Shown: positions 10,982 through 21,939 of the stretch, one piece after another
Numbering within the stretch: position 1 is the stretch's first letter
Layout of the letters: the number at the start of each line of letters is the position of its first letter
Source: Adiantum capillus-veneris
Lineage: Eukaryota; Streptophyta; Polypodiopsida; Polypodiales; Pteridaceae
Assembly: GCA_014529385.2 (NCBI GenBank)
Contig: CM043963.1
Location: forward strand, 106,735,912-106,791,911
Direction of reading: 5' to 3'
DNA: 56,000 nt
Program-made: the position numbers and the translations under genes
The notes under the pieces: model-generated
Databases searched by the model: none
Seen by the model: only the letters and a program-made list of their open reading frames with translations
What the model was told of the DNA's origin: nothing

Positions 10982-11934
10982 TGTAAGGTCCAACGGAATG
11001 AATGTTTGCGCTTTGCTCAAGATGAGTGCTCCGAACTGTGCTCAAGGTTCCTTTTGTTCTTATGGAAGGTAAGGCCTTCCGTTCTTAATGAGAGAATGCT
11101 ATGATCACAAACAAAGTGAATGGACACTGTGCGTGCAAGTGTATGAGACTGAGAGATAGAGAGAGAAGAGAATACGACACCAGAGATGTAAAACCCTCCT
11201 CCGAAGGCCCCACTCTCGTCGGTGAGAGTGGTCTACTTATGATTGCACAATCTGGTACAATGATGATGCATGGAAACTGATGCAACTTGGGACTATGTCG
11301 GTGACGACGACGGGGACGACGACGATGACCTAAGGGCTGAAATCTGCGAGCTTCTACTGCTGTCCAAAAACGCTATGGGCTGAAATCTGCGACTGAGTCA
11401 AAAACGCTGATTCGGGGGCTCTTTTCTGTGGGTCTTTGACGCTGAAAATCTGCAGGTTTAGGGCTGAAAACTGAGGCGTCTTTAGGCTGAAAATCGATGG
11501 TCTATCATGGCTGAATCTGCTACTCCTTTTAGGGCTGATCTTGCGGTTCTTCTACTGCTGCAAATCGCTACTTAGACTGGATTTGCAAGGCTGAAATGGG
11601 ACCAAAAAACGCTGGGCTTCTGTGTTACAAAAACGCTAGGAAGAAGGTTCAAAAACGCTAGCTGCTGGGTTTCATTAACGCTAGGGCTGAGATCATTTGG
11701 TGGCGATGATCCAATGCTGGAAAACGCTAGGCTGAGCTATTGTTGGCGATGGGAATCTGATGTAGAAAATGCCATGCTGGGGATGCATTTGCAAAAACGC
11801 TAAGAGAGGTAAGGGGGCTATGGCGATGGTTCTTGCTTGGGGGAAATCCACCAAGGGTCTTGTGAGAAGTTGCCTGCTGAGCTTGGCTCCTGTTGCCTCT
11901 TCTGCCATTTAGTGCTAACTTTGGTTTGCTTACA
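10982..11934 (-). repeat. G2 5' LTR
   Basis: The inner end TGTAAG is fixed by the adjacent primer site. The outer end is placed at CTTACA (11929-11934), a perfect 6-base inverted match to the inner end, giving 953 bp. An earlier TTACA at about 11619 is a weaker alternative. The LTR contains many copies of AAAACGCT and GGCTGAAA-type units. Confidence 0.7.
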
Positions 11935-12329
11935 TATTTTCTTACCCAAATTGCCCTACCTACTTTTATTGGAAAGTCACTTAAATTAATAAGTGAAAAA
12001 TGCCAAAAACAGGTAAAATAGGCTAAATGCACTGGAAAATTCCCCTGATGGATTCTGATGGGAATACTGATGATCATGCCGTGTGCAACCAGAGGATATG
12101 CATCTACACTAAGTGATTGGGCATGCACGGTCTACGAATAGACTCACAAAAGGTGCCAGATCACTTCTAATCTAGACTGACTCGACTAGACGAAAACCTT
12201 GTTATGGTGTAGCTTGTCCACAAACACATAGGGTTGGATGTGTCACGTGACAAAGATTGGTACCACGTTGCATGGGGACCGACCAATATCAGATGAATGA
12301 AAGCACAAAACTTTGCCGCACATGTGGCA
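11935..12329. other. Unassigned stretch between G2 and G3
   Basis: I see no gene, LTR boundary or repeat here. The last part may belong to the region of G3 upstream of its protease. Confidence 0.4.
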
Positions 12330-14565
12330 AAGTGAAAGATCAGGAAGCCCTCATTTTCTTTGATGGAGGAGCCAAGGCCAACTTCATTGGCGGCTTGACT
12401 TGGAATTATGCTCGATAGGCTAAGGCCACAGGCGGAGGCAGTTCTAGTGGCACCCGGCGGACGGGATGTTGCCATTACACCTATCATTGGCAAACTTCGT
12501 TTGCATTGTCAAGGGTATTTAGGGCACGAGGACTTTTATATCATGCCTTTGGAAGGGTGTGATGTCCTTCTAGCAATCCCTTGGTACCACAAGAACAACG
12601 CCATGGTTGACTATCGGGCTAAGAAAGCCACTTTAACGAATGAGAAGGGCAAAGAGATTGTACTTGATGGGAAAAAAAATTGAAAGGTCGAATATGTTTG
12701 ACCTCGAAAAGGAACGACAAGATTTTCTGCAAGATGAGGCTGATTGTTTCTTTGAGGACGTACCAGGCAAGTTGCCTCCACGTCCTGAAGATCACATGAA
12801 TTGATTCCTAGTAGTACACCACCCAACCGGCCACCTTACAGAGTTAGCCGAGGCCAAAATAAAAAAACCATGAACCAGAACACATTTCCACATTACAAGG
12901 ATCGATCATATACTCGACAAACTTCAAGCCTCAAGGTTCTACTTGCCAAATTGATATGAAGAGTGGTTATCATCAGATCTAAATTGCTCCAGGAGACGTC
13001 TACAAGACAGCTTTTAAGACAACTTTTGGGAGGGCACTACGGGAGCATAAATTGGTTATAAATGCGAAAAAGAGCGAATTTTTCTTCCCTGAGATACACT
13101 TCCTAGGACATATCGTCTCAGCAGTAGGGGTCAAGATGGATCCTACCAAAATTTAGACTATTCGTTGTTGGCTTGATTTGAAAAATGTTCATGAGGTTCG
13201 AAGCTTATCTGGGCTTGTGCTCATATTATCGGTAGTTCATTCGAAAATTTGCAGAGATAGTTTCTCCTTTGCATATGTTGACTGAGAAAGGAGTCCCTTT
13301 TATTTGGGACCGACAGAGATTGCAGCCTTTGAGACTCAAAAGAAAAGTTGACTACTAGACTCGTGTTGGGCTTACCAGACTTGCAAAAGCCATTCAAAAT
13401 TTATTGTGATGCTTATGATCGTAGTTTGGGAGCAATCTTGATGCAAGAAGTCCATGTATTTTCTTATGAGAGCAAGGATGTTTTTACATCCTAAAATGGT
13501 TGCACAGATTTATGAAAAAGAGCTATTGGCAGTGATCCATACTCTTACTCAGTGGCAACACTATTTATTCAAAACTGATTATACAGTCTTTATGGATCAT
13601 CAAAGTTTACGCTACTTCTTGTCATAGAAGCAGCTTTCGGAAAAGCAGATGCGATGGGCTACCCTCCTGTCACAGTTTCACTTCCAGATTGTCCATGTTC
13701 AAGGACAGAAGAATTTAATGGCACATGCAATGTCTTGGAAGCCCTTGGTCTGCGATTCATCACAAAAGCTTCCAGAATATGGTTGATCAGTATGCCAAGG
13801 ATCTTAACTAGGTTGATATTTTTTTACTAGGATACAGGATGGGGAGAGAGTTTAAGGCTATTCCATACGGGATGGTTTGATGCGGAAAACGATGTTGTGT
13901 ATTACAGAACCCTTGAGGGAAAAGGTTTTGACAAAGTGCCATTGTCCACCTTTTACAAGCCACCGCGGCATAGATACCACCTTGCAGGGTGTGGAGCGTT
14001 ACTTCTATTGGCCGAGGCTTTAAAAAAATGTGGATGACTTTGTTCGCAGTTGTTTACAAAAGGTCAGGTTTTGACAGGCATAAGGCACACAGACTCTTAC
14101 AGCCTTTACCCATTCCCCCCCGCCCCTGGGAAAGCATTGCTATGGATTTCATCTTTGATCTCCCCAAGACTCAAAGTGGGCTTGATGGCATGTGGACAGT
14201 CATCGACAAATTCAATAAACAGGCCCACTTCATTTTGGTAAAGAAGACAGTTAAGCCCGACCATTAGGCGAAACTGTTTGTCTCACAGATTTTCCGAATA
14301 TATGGCATGCCTGAGTCCATTGCTTTGGAGAGAGATCCCCGGTTTACTAGTTTATTTTGGAGGGCAACTTGTAAGAACATTGGCACACAGTTGCAGTTCT
14401 CGTCCTCATTCCACCCAAAGACAGATGGGCAATTTGAGACTTCAATGGAATTGGATTTATTGAAGTCTTATATTTTGAATCAGAAGACTTAATGGGAAAA
14501 GTATTTGCCCTTGGTGGAGTTTGCCTACAACAACAGACGGGGAAGGCGCCATTTGAAGTATTCAA
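12330..14565 (+). pseudogene. G3 protease-RT-RNase H-integrase, heavily mutated
   Basis: The protease loop reads FFDGGAKANFI at about 12356-12390, and its C-terminal half is open from 12408 to 12683 (GCDVLLAIPWYHKNN). RT is present as an N-terminal part up to about 13030 and a C-terminal part from about 13040 (NAKKSEFF, HFLGHIVS). The segment that should hold the catalytic YxDD is missing at 13029-13045. RNase H remains as KPFKIYCDAYDRSLGAIL at about 13390. Integrase is best preserved at about 13989-14560, with AMDFIFDLPKTQSG (first D), ERDPRFTSLFW and FHPKTDGQFE (E). Many stops interrupt all frames, so no protein can be made. Confidence 0.85.
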
Positions 14566-15470
14566 GGGTGCTAAGAAGGTTCATCAATTTCTAAGCACCT
14601 AAGACAAGATTCTTTTGAAGTAGATTTTTGAAAAGAAAAAAAAAAGGTCTAGAAGGCATGGAAGGCCATCTAGCCATTCAAAGGAGGAGGGCTCGTCCTC
14701 TTTTGATAATGACCAAATTAACAAGAAAACCAAGGAGTTGAAGAAAGGGAGTCAGGCCGTCCGGTTTGAGAAATTTTCAGGCTACCAGGACACCCATCGA
14801 GCCCTTGAATTTGTACAACAATTTCACGTCACCTTCTCTGGAGGACGGTTCTCAAAACATTCATCTTACTTGGAAGGAACTGTACAGACATGGTGGTTTA
14901 CTATGTTGTTACGCAGAGAAGCACCTACGACGTGATTAAAGTTCAAGACAATTTTCACGTCAACTTGGATATCATATGAATATGCAACAGATGTCATCAC
15001 AACTTGGCATCACTTGAAAATGACTGAGAACGATACATAGAATGACTCCTGCCATAGGTTTAGGGATACTTATTTGCCAATGTCTTCGTTTCGGAAGATT
15101 ACTTTGAAAGACCAGATTGAGCGGTTTTGTTGTGGTTTGCCAAAAAAGAGTCCGCCAGATTGAAAAGAATAAATCAGGGGAACCGGAAGACAGCTCATCA
15201 CAGGATTCTGGAGAATCAGAGGGTTCCGACGAACTAAGGGAACCAGATACAAGTTCATCAAAGGATTCCAGAGAAAGGGGATCACATGATAAAGCGTCTT
15301 AGTGTTTCGATGATTGAGATTGACATGCCAATGGACAGGGGGAAGCGAAAGACGCTACCGATAGGTCCCAAGGCACAAGGAAAGAAAGGGAAAAGAGAAT
15401 CAACGTGTACATCAGAGAATTCCCCAGAGCCAGGATAAGGTTTTTGAAGCAAATCGATATGATCTAGATC
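14566..15470 (+). pseudogene. Gag-like segment lodged inside the G3 integrase region
   Basis: After the integrase core the sequence does not continue with the expected linker. It carries a Gag capsid-type region instead: FEKFSGYQDT, ALEFVQQF and EGTVQTWWFT at about 14760-14935, continuing to DQIERFCCGLPKK at about 15107-15148. It ends in a serine-rich acidic stretch (SSSQDSGES, open 15117-15302). Integrase wording resumes at about 15480. In Ty3 elements gag precedes pol, so this block is out of place. It could have come from template switching, nested insertion or recombination with another copy. An A-rich tract (AAAAAAAAAAGG near 14638) lies at its left side. Confidence 0.62.
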
Positions 15471-16022
15471 AATATGATCTAGATCTGGATACTGCTTTTG
15501 CCAAGGTGTACAAGGCTCTTGAGAAGTTTCAAGCATGGCATAAGAAGGCAGCCAACAAGATTCGACATGACTTACAACTACAGGAAGATGATTGGGTGCT
15601 TGAATGGGTGCTTTTATGGTATGAGAAGGCACGCCTGAAAAAACCAAAGGAAAGGAGCCACTTTTTCCAAACCTAAGATATTATGGCCCTTTCCTGATTA
15701 AAGAGAAGATCAATGATGCATCCTTCAGACTGAAGTTGCGAAATACTTGGAAGATTCATAATGCTTTTCATGTGAATCTCTTGAAAAATTTCAAGGGTGA
15801 GGTGTCAGTCAACAGGGAGCCTGAGGCACAATCTGAAATGGAAGAGAGCGAGCAGATTCTTGTTTTGGAACAGATATTGGCTCACCAGGTAAGAAAAGAG
15901 AGAGGCAAAGTGAACGGCGGTTCTTAGTTAAGAACCATCCGGCATTGAATGCGAAGTGGATGGAGGAGGAGGACCTAGCAGATACCCCTCAGATTTGGAA
16001 CTTTACCTTGACGCTTTGGTCT
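15471..16022 (+). pseudogene. G3 integrase C-terminus and chromodomain
   Basis: This part aligns in wording with the end of G1 pol. It has a basic helix (ANKIRHDLQLQEDDWVLEW), the integrase C-terminal barrel (RNTWKIHNAFHVNLL, about 15736-15790) and then a chromodomain-like tail (EQILVLEQILAHQ to KWMEEEDLA). The frame changes at least twice and stops occur. The stretch 16023-16620 is 3' untranslated sequence with no recognisable gene. Confidence 0.75.
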
Positions 16023-16621
16023 AGCTTTGGCTATTCCAAGAGTTCCCGAAGATCAGCAAGTTGAATCTGGTACAGGCGGGACAGCGCAAGAGAGGAGTTA
16101 CTCCACTCCTTTGTCGCAAATTACCTAGAAAGAATAAAGTCACTGATTTTCCTTTTGGATTTCAGGGATACTGATGGGTTGACGGTATTCTGTTGGATGA
16201 CTATGAAAGAAGTACTTTGACATGGAAATTTCCGAAATTGATTCTGATTGATAAACACTCTAACATGTGGCTGTGTTTGAGTGTAGGACTGAAAGACGAA
16301 ATGACTGCAACTTTTCGATCTTGAGAATCTCTATAGACATGATCGCAATAAGACTTAGTTAATCCGACATCAGTCAGGTCCAGGATGGATCTAGATGCAA
16401 TTGCTAAATACATTACTGGCAGTCATGGTCTGGGATTTGGAATGAATTTTTCTGTGATTGATTTGATTTGAATGTGATGTGAACGTTCAGTGATTGTCGT
16501 CTTTGTGCAAGTGCTGGATTTGTGTCGTCTAGTGCGTCAATACTTAGAGTCAATGTCTAATGAATTGGTTTATGGCTTATGTCTGACTTTGCAAGCGTAA
16601 TCGAGGGCGATGACAATTCTT

Positions 16622-16635
16622 TCAAGAGGGGGGTA
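16622..16635 (+). other. G3 polypurine tract
   Basis: TCAAGAGGGGGGTA precedes the LTR start, here TCTCACAAAC, probably a mutated TGTCACAAAC. It is nearly identical to the tracts at 7681 and 17429. Confidence 0.75.
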
Positions 16636-16645
16636 TCTCACAAAC

Positions 16646-16870
16646 TGATGACATGGCGGTACCGGCCAGACACACAGCCTAATGACATGGCATGACCACC
16701 CACGGACCATAAAATGATGACGTGGCAATGTGCTATACGAACAGGCTGACGTGGACAACTGTACGGATTTTCCGGAATTTGCGCTAACATGCTGACGTGG
16801 CAGACAGTACGAATTTCCGCGTTCTGCACTGACAGTTGTTGACGTGGCAGGTTGTACGGATTCCAACTAA
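16646..16870 (+). promoter_or_regulatory. Array of six TGACGTGGC-type boxes in the G3 LTR
   Basis: The 9-mer TGACGTGGC or a one-base variant starts at 16649 (TGACATGGC), 16683 (TGACATGGC), 16718 (TGACGTGGC), 16747 (TGACGTGGA), 16793 (TGACGTGGC) and 16840 (TGACGTGGC). The last three belong to a diverged tandem unit of about 46 bp that also repeats GTACGGATTTCC-like sequence. The core ACGTGGC is the known plant ABRE/G-box type site, and TGACG the TGA-type site, both bound by bZIP factors. Location in U3 upstream of a TATA box fits a promoter role. The role itself is inferred. Confidence 0.68.
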
Positions 16871-16960
16871 TCGCACTAACTGCTTTTTGGGCAGTTTTGG
16901 ACAAGATGCTTTTGAGTTAACTCCTTTTGGGGCTCTGTTTTTGGCATCCTTTGTAAACTT

Positions 16961-16966
16961 TATAAG
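16961..16966 (+). promoter_or_regulatory. TATA box of the G3 LTR
   Basis: ACTTTATAAGAGCCC is a good plant TATA box, 113 bp after the last TGACGTGGC box and inside the LTR. Confidence 0.6.
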
Positions 16967-17128
16967 AGCCCTTGGGGCCTCACTCTACAGGGCATTTGGA
17001 CGCAGAGTCTGAGAGCAGAGGTCCCTCGGGAGTTGTACTTTGCAATGACTAATGAAAAATAAATACCGAAAGGGACGCCAGACTTTGGGGCCAATACCTC
17101 TGGGCACGGAACTACGCCGGGCCGTGTC

Positions 17129-17129
<1 letters not shown>

Positions 17130-17204
<75 letters not shown>
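17130..17204 (+). repeat. (TC)n microsatellite in the G3 LTR
   Basis: About 37 uninterrupted TC units lie in the transcribed part of the LTR, downstream of the TATA box. Confidence 0.98.
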
Positions 17205-17208
<4 letters not shown>

Positions 17209-17280
17209 GTTCAGTAATTATGAAGTTTCTGTTCGAGTGTTGCTATTGATTTCTCACTTGCAGTGTCCAAGCCAGTTACA

Positions 17281-17442
17281 ACGAAGGAACATGGAGTGTT
17301 ACTACCCAAGACACGCCAGTTTTTTCATGCATTTTCGTCGCCGAAAACCCCTGTACCACCTGTGTTTTTGGCCTCCGCCTACGTTTTAGAGAAAACCTGC
17401 ATTTTTGGGTAGATACAGCAGCGTTTCTCAAGAGGGGGGCAA
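17281..17442 (+). other. Element remnant with polypurine tract (Y)
   Basis: Between the G3 LTR and the next LTR-like start lies about 150 bp without coding potential. It ends in CTCAAGAGGGGGGCAA at about 17428-17442, a polypurine tract followed by TGCTACC. Confidence 0.5.
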
Positions 17443-18650
17443 TGCTACCTTTGGTCCACCATGGATCTTGCCTTTCGACAATCGGTTTGGTATCCGTATA
17501 GTTGTTTTTGTGGTTGTGGTATGGGGTGGGATCATTTCGCAATTTTGATTGCATTTGACCAAGAGCCCAATGGCTGCATTGGCTCAAACAACCATGACCT
17601 ATGTGTGGCAAGGCTCGGGTAGCGGATCTACTATGGGGGCCACCACTTTGGAGATCATGATTCTTCTTTTTTCGGACATTGCCGTTTCAATGTCCATCGA
17701 CAAATCTTTCATGTTAACTTGTAAGACTTAAGTTGCAAGTACTTAGTACTAAGTACTAAGGTCTATGTCATGACTCATATGATCTATCATGTCCTAACTT
17801 TTGAGTTTGAAAACTTCTTGGTAGTCTCTCTTGGAGTGTGTAAAGACGTACGATTTTTTTCTTGCATTGTATGTTACGTCAACGTATGTCTAATTTTTTT
17901 TAGTTTGATTAGTACCGCACGTCTTCGTACGTGTACCCGTCGCAGGTGACCGTACGTGTCAACCCTGTTGCACATGAGCACCGCCTAGCACTGGGGAGTG
18001 TTCCCATTACAGTCTATAGTACCCAGCCTAGGTAGTACCGCATACGAAGCACCTCTTAATAATAATGTTTAACTATTGATAAGCCATCAGTCCATTTATA
18101 GTTGATGTATTTTATGAGGTCTGCCTGCCCTGTCTATATTAGTGGCCCTAGGGTCACCCATTGCAAAAGTAAGTCAGCACCCCTAGGGACAGCAAAACCA
18201 TGACCTAGCGTTTTCAGCCATCAGCATCTCTGGCGTTTTCCACCATCACCTCCAACAACCACCTAATTCAGCCACTGTTTTCCAGATTCAGCTCAAGTCC
18301 AACAAATCAGCCAGCGTTTACAAATGTCAGCCCAATTTTGACATTGCCATCAGCCTCAAATCCCCAACAATTTCCCTGGGGTTTTGCATTTTCAGCCCTT
18401 AGCCTCTCTAGATCCCATCCACATCTCAGCATCTAGGACCATCGCATCAGCATTTGTGCAATCTAAAGCAAATACCTCTCTAGCAATAGAGAGGGTGGCA
18501 CTTGGAGGGGGGTAAGGGACCCCATCCGGTGTTAGTCCTCTCTCTCTTTCTATCACTCACAGTATGTCTCCCTTCTCTCTCTACTCTACTGCACATCTCT
18601 CTCATGAAATAAAAGGAACCTTGCGTACCACTGAGCACTCATCCTGAGTT
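17443..18650 (+). repeat. Probable LTR of element Y
   Basis: It starts TGCTACCTTT directly after a polypurine tract. A TATA-like CTATATTAG (about 18136), repeated AGCGTTTTC and TTTTCAGCC units (18210-18420) and a poly(A)-like AAATAAAAGG (about 18606) follow in the order expected of an LTR. The right end is uncertain and is placed where the leader of element Z begins. There is no second copy in the window. Confidence 0.4.
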
Positions 18651-18793
18651 CTCACCATAAATCACTTCCGCTGCACACAACACTTAGGACACGCAGGTCC
18701 TCACTTGCTAACGCACGAGAGTGCAAGGAAGCAGGGCAACGCAAAACAATAGCGTAGGAGTCTTGATAAGGGAAGATAGCACACATTAAGCCT
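18651..18793 (-). other. Leader fragment of a minus-strand element
   Basis: This short non-coding stretch lies next to a primer binding site. Its position fits the untranslated leader of an element whose body is truncated at about 18650. Confidence 0.4.
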
Positions 18794-18805
18794 GCTTTGA
18801 TACCA
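18794..18805 (-). other. Primer binding site next to LTR Z
   Basis: The minus strand reads TGGTATCAAAGC, one base different from the initiator tRNA-Met complement. It is one base away from TGTAAAGAAG at 18807. Confidence 0.78.
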
Positions 18806-18806
18806 G

Positions 18807-19974
18807 TGTAAAGAAGCAACCCATGAAGACCTTGAAGCTCGCATACACCTGGCGATGGCAAGCTTGGCTCAGTCCCCCCCCCCCCCCCAACACACACAAA
18901 CGTGAGCATCCGCCTCACTTCCCTCGTGGCCTGATGCACTGCCATCACGGCATGGGTAATTCACATGAGTGCTTCGGAAAAGTGACATATATACATTCTA
19001 AACCATGGCCAAGATAGAAAGCAGTGCTTCCGCAATATCTGTCATAGCCAGTCAAAACATAAAGTGCTGTCCAAGAGGCATAAACCGCCACTTTTCAGTC
19101 TAAACTGGCCAAAATTGCCCTAAAAACAGTAGACACAGAAAAACCTCTTATGCGTCAACTCAGAGACAATGGCACGACATGAAAACCCGAATTTGGAGCA
19201 TTGCTCAGTTGCATTTTGCTCCCAGGAGAAAGAAAGATCAGAGATTTTCTGGTAGAAAGAGGCGAACTGCATTCAATTGGGAAGAGAACTCACATGCGAC
19301 ATTCAACGCTGCTCTCGTGGTTGCAGAAGGGGCAGCTGAAAACCGTGGAGAGCTTCTCCATCTTCTTCTTTGGAGGAGGCTTTGCAGACGATTTGCGTTT
19401 CCCCATCTCTGTGCGTGTGTCACGGTGTGTGCCTTCGAGGCTTTGATGCAGAATATGTAACGTCCAAGTTCGAACAGACCCCTTCAAGCAATTTCAGTCT
19501 ACACAATCGAACCTTTGGCTTTTGGTGTTTTTTTTGGCCAACACAAAGGCTTCTTCCTGTTCACACTCAAGAAGTGGGTTGGGCGTGAGTCAGCAAGCAA
19601 GCTTAGCTTGTGGGTCTAAGCTTGCGGGTGGGGTATCAATGCGCAACTTAAATGGCGAAATGAGGGGCGCGCTTTTCCATTGGTCCAGCCAAGAAAAAAT
19701 GGAGTGCACAATGGCAATCTGAACTCGGCCTTATTAGAGCCCCCCTGGTAGGGCCTTCATATTGGAAAGTCTTCTAGAAAAAGGAGAGGACACAACCTCA
19801 TTTATAACAGCCCCACATCTACAAACAGGAGGTCACCCCCTTTTATCTGATACCTGCAATAGGTCAACCTCAACAACCTCATGCCTTTCCTGCTAATCAA
19901 GACAGGTCATGGCCATATAACCTAAGATAGTCAGTTGTAGGGATGATTCAACAATCTTGGGGTTGGTTGAAGCA
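18807..19974 (-). repeat. LTR Z (shared by two element bodies)
   Basis: This 1,168-bp LTR runs from TGTAAAGAAGC to TTGAAGCA, with inverted ends related as GAAGCA and TGCTTC. A primer site lies on its left and a polypurine tract on its right, so on the minus strand the order is polypurine tract, LTR, primer site. It contains a C run at 18877-18891 and a TATA-like sequence at about 19800 (minus-strand TTATAAATGAGG). Open frames inside it, such as 19179-19460, look accidental. Confidence 0.65.
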
Positions 19975-19989
19975 CCCCCCACTCTTAAG
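19975..19989 (-). other. Polypurine tract next to LTR Z
   Basis: The minus strand reads CTTAAGAGTGGGGGG followed by the LTR start TGCTTCAACC. Confidence 0.62.
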
Positions 19990-20043
19990 TTGCTACTTTC
20001 ATTGTGCACGTTGCAAATAGAGTGAGTGAACAATATGAGACAG

Positions 20044-20045
<2 letters not shown>

Positions 20046-20090
<45 letters not shown>
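20046..20090 (+). repeat. (TA)n microsatellite
   Basis: About 22 uninterrupted TA units. Confidence 0.98.
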
Positions 20091-20093
<3 letters not shown>

Positions 20094-20249
20094 AAACTGT
20101 GTTAAAATCTTGGATAATTTATAGATAAATATATTCATAATGCCCCTTGAACACATGTGGTATAGTAGTTTTACATATAGTGAATGCGCTAAGGTGCTAC
20201 TCTAGAACATTGGCTTGCATTGCTAAGATGTAGCTCTAGGAGCTACATT

Positions 20250-20250
<1 letters not shown>

Positions 20251-20293
<43 letters not shown>

Positions 20294-20308
20294 CCCCCCC
20301 CCCCCCCC
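20251..20308 (+). repeat. (CT)20 followed by C18
   Basis: Twenty CT units at 20251-20290 run directly into 18 C residues at 20291-20308. Confidence 0.97.
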
Positions 20309-21443
20309 TAAATACACACATGCACACAAAGACCCACATAGGTATCTTGAAAAATCTATAGGTAGTCAATAGAGTGGTGAAGATAGATTTCAATCTATCA
20401 ACAAAAAATCTCAAAAACCTTCAATTTCAGATGATGTTAGTGCATTTTGAGATGACCCTTTGGCATGAGGGAATCACCTTGTTTCTGGCTGAGTAAGGTG
20501 CATCATCCTCTGCTCTCTCATTACTACTGATTTTTGTAGATATGATGCTCCATCAAGAAAAATTGGAAAATGTTGGGGTTTATTGAAATTAACACTAACA
20601 TGAGAATGAATACAAAGGTCCTCTTTATATAGAAGTGAAACCATTTCTAGGTTTCTAGGGCTTACCTATTTGTGACTTAGCTACATAATCCACAAGTAGA
20701 AGTAGGAGGCTGATTGAGTTTTTAGGTGGCTACAATTTATGGGCCATAAGTGGGGTGTATACCTTGACTTATGGATACGTGAGAAAGGTAATTGGATGAT
20801 ACCCATGCACGTATGATTATGCCTCATGGGCATATTACTGGAGGTAGTTTATACTACCTAGAGAATAAGAGAAAATGATCTCGATACAATGTGATGTGAA
20901 TTCGAAGTGGTCAGTTGTAACCCTAATGACCATCATTTTCCTACAGTATAGAATGTTACAATTGACACTAAAGTTTTACCTCATGCTTTGCCAAAAATGC
21001 ATAAAACATACTAGATGTTTATTCCTCCTTCCTTCTAACTAGTAGATGTACATTGTCCATTTTCATAAATTTCTAGGTACGATGCAAATCATACACCCAT
21101 GTCATACATAAAGCTGTTTTCAATGAGAATAAAACAAGGTGAAGACTTCACTATGGCCTCAAGAAGGCAACATTTTTTGTTGTAATAAATTGAGTGATTA
21201 TTAGAACACATTTGACATGTTAATGGTATGTGTTCGAAAAATGTGTCTCGGCTTAATATCATGTCGTTTTCAATTTCAAAAATGCCGATTGAGAGTAAGG
21301 GGAAAAGGAGAAATTACATCCCAAAATAAAGAAAATAGTGTAAAAACCTGAAAAATAAACCTATTTTTAAAAAATTCCTCTTGGAAAATTCAAGAAAAGG
21401 AATTTTGTATGTCTGAAAAAATGAATTTTTTCAAACACTTTAA

Positions 21444-21445
<2 letters not shown>

Positions 21446-21494
<49 letters not shown>

Positions 21495-21527
21495 CATGTG
21501 CACACACACACACACACACACACACAC
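21446..21527 (+). repeat. Compound (GA)n and (CA)n microsatellite
   Basis: About 22 GA units end at 21490. After the short spacer AATACATGTG, about 13 CA units follow to 21527. Confidence 0.97.
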
Positions 21528-21939
21528 GTACATTTTCGTACATTTTCATAGTGAAAATGTTCAAATGAGTATAGTAAGGCTTGAAAGGATTTGAAATGTC
21601 ACCAATCAAAGTTAATGTGTTGGTGACCATTGGATGGTGAGAGATGCAAATAAAAATTGCATGTTTTCTCTACCACTCCCGTATGGGCTTCTTGGTCAAA
21701 AATATTTATGTAGTCCAAAAAGTGGTCTCCTCGTATAACCAAACATTTCACTCTATAATAGCTTATTTTCTTTTTATTGTTTTTCATTGACCCATAAGTT
21801 ATAAGGAGAGTCTTTCCTTGCAATTCAAGAAGCAACTTACACTTACATTTTTGGCTTTCTAAAAGAAGCCTTAGAAGAGAGTTGAGTTAAGCATACTTTC
21901 AATGTTTTTATTTTGGTTTGAATATATTAAATGGATCTT

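Larger units (their letters stand above)
9145..11934 (-). mobile_element. G2: internally deleted Ty3 element
   Basis: Two LTR copies in the same orientation flank a gag gene and an iMet primer site on the minus strand. The left copy (9145-9678) matches 11034-11567 of the right copy at equal length. Protease, RT and integrase are absent: gag runs directly into the left LTR at about 9679, which also lacks the inner part of that LTR. One deletion therefore removed pol, the polypurine tract and part of the LTR. The left LTR also lacks its outer 52 bp, which fits insertion of element X at that point. Confidence 0.82.
12330..17280 (+). mobile_element. G3: decayed chromodomain Ty3 element
   Basis: The plus strand carries the fragments of a Ty3 pol in the order protease, RT, RNase H, integrase and chromodomain, then a polypurine tract and a 3' LTR. 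Wording of the domains is close to G1, for example PIIGKL and GCDV in the protease and WKIHNAFHVNLL near the end. The frame is broken by many stops and shifts, part of RT is deleted, and a gag-like block sits inside integrase. No 5' LTR or primer site is visible to the left. Confidence 0.82.
16636..17280 (+). repeat. G3 3' LTR
   Basis: This 645-bp LTR follows the polypurine tract. Its end is placed at CCAGTTACA (17280), a CA end. It contains the enhancer-like boxes at 16646-16870, a TATA box at 16961, a possible poly(A) signal (AAAATAAATA at about 17045) and the CT tract at 17130-17204. No second LTR of G3 is in the window, so the end is inferred. Confidence 0.62.

Noticed and set aside
11605-11619. 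Alternative outer end of the G2 LTR at TGTTACA (11619)
   Set aside because: CTTACA at 11934 is a perfect inverted match to the inner end TGTAAG, and this one is not.
20539-20600. TGTTGGGG near 20573 as an LTR start related to NA
   Set aside because: Only the first eight bases agree. There is no primer site, polypurine tract or second copy.
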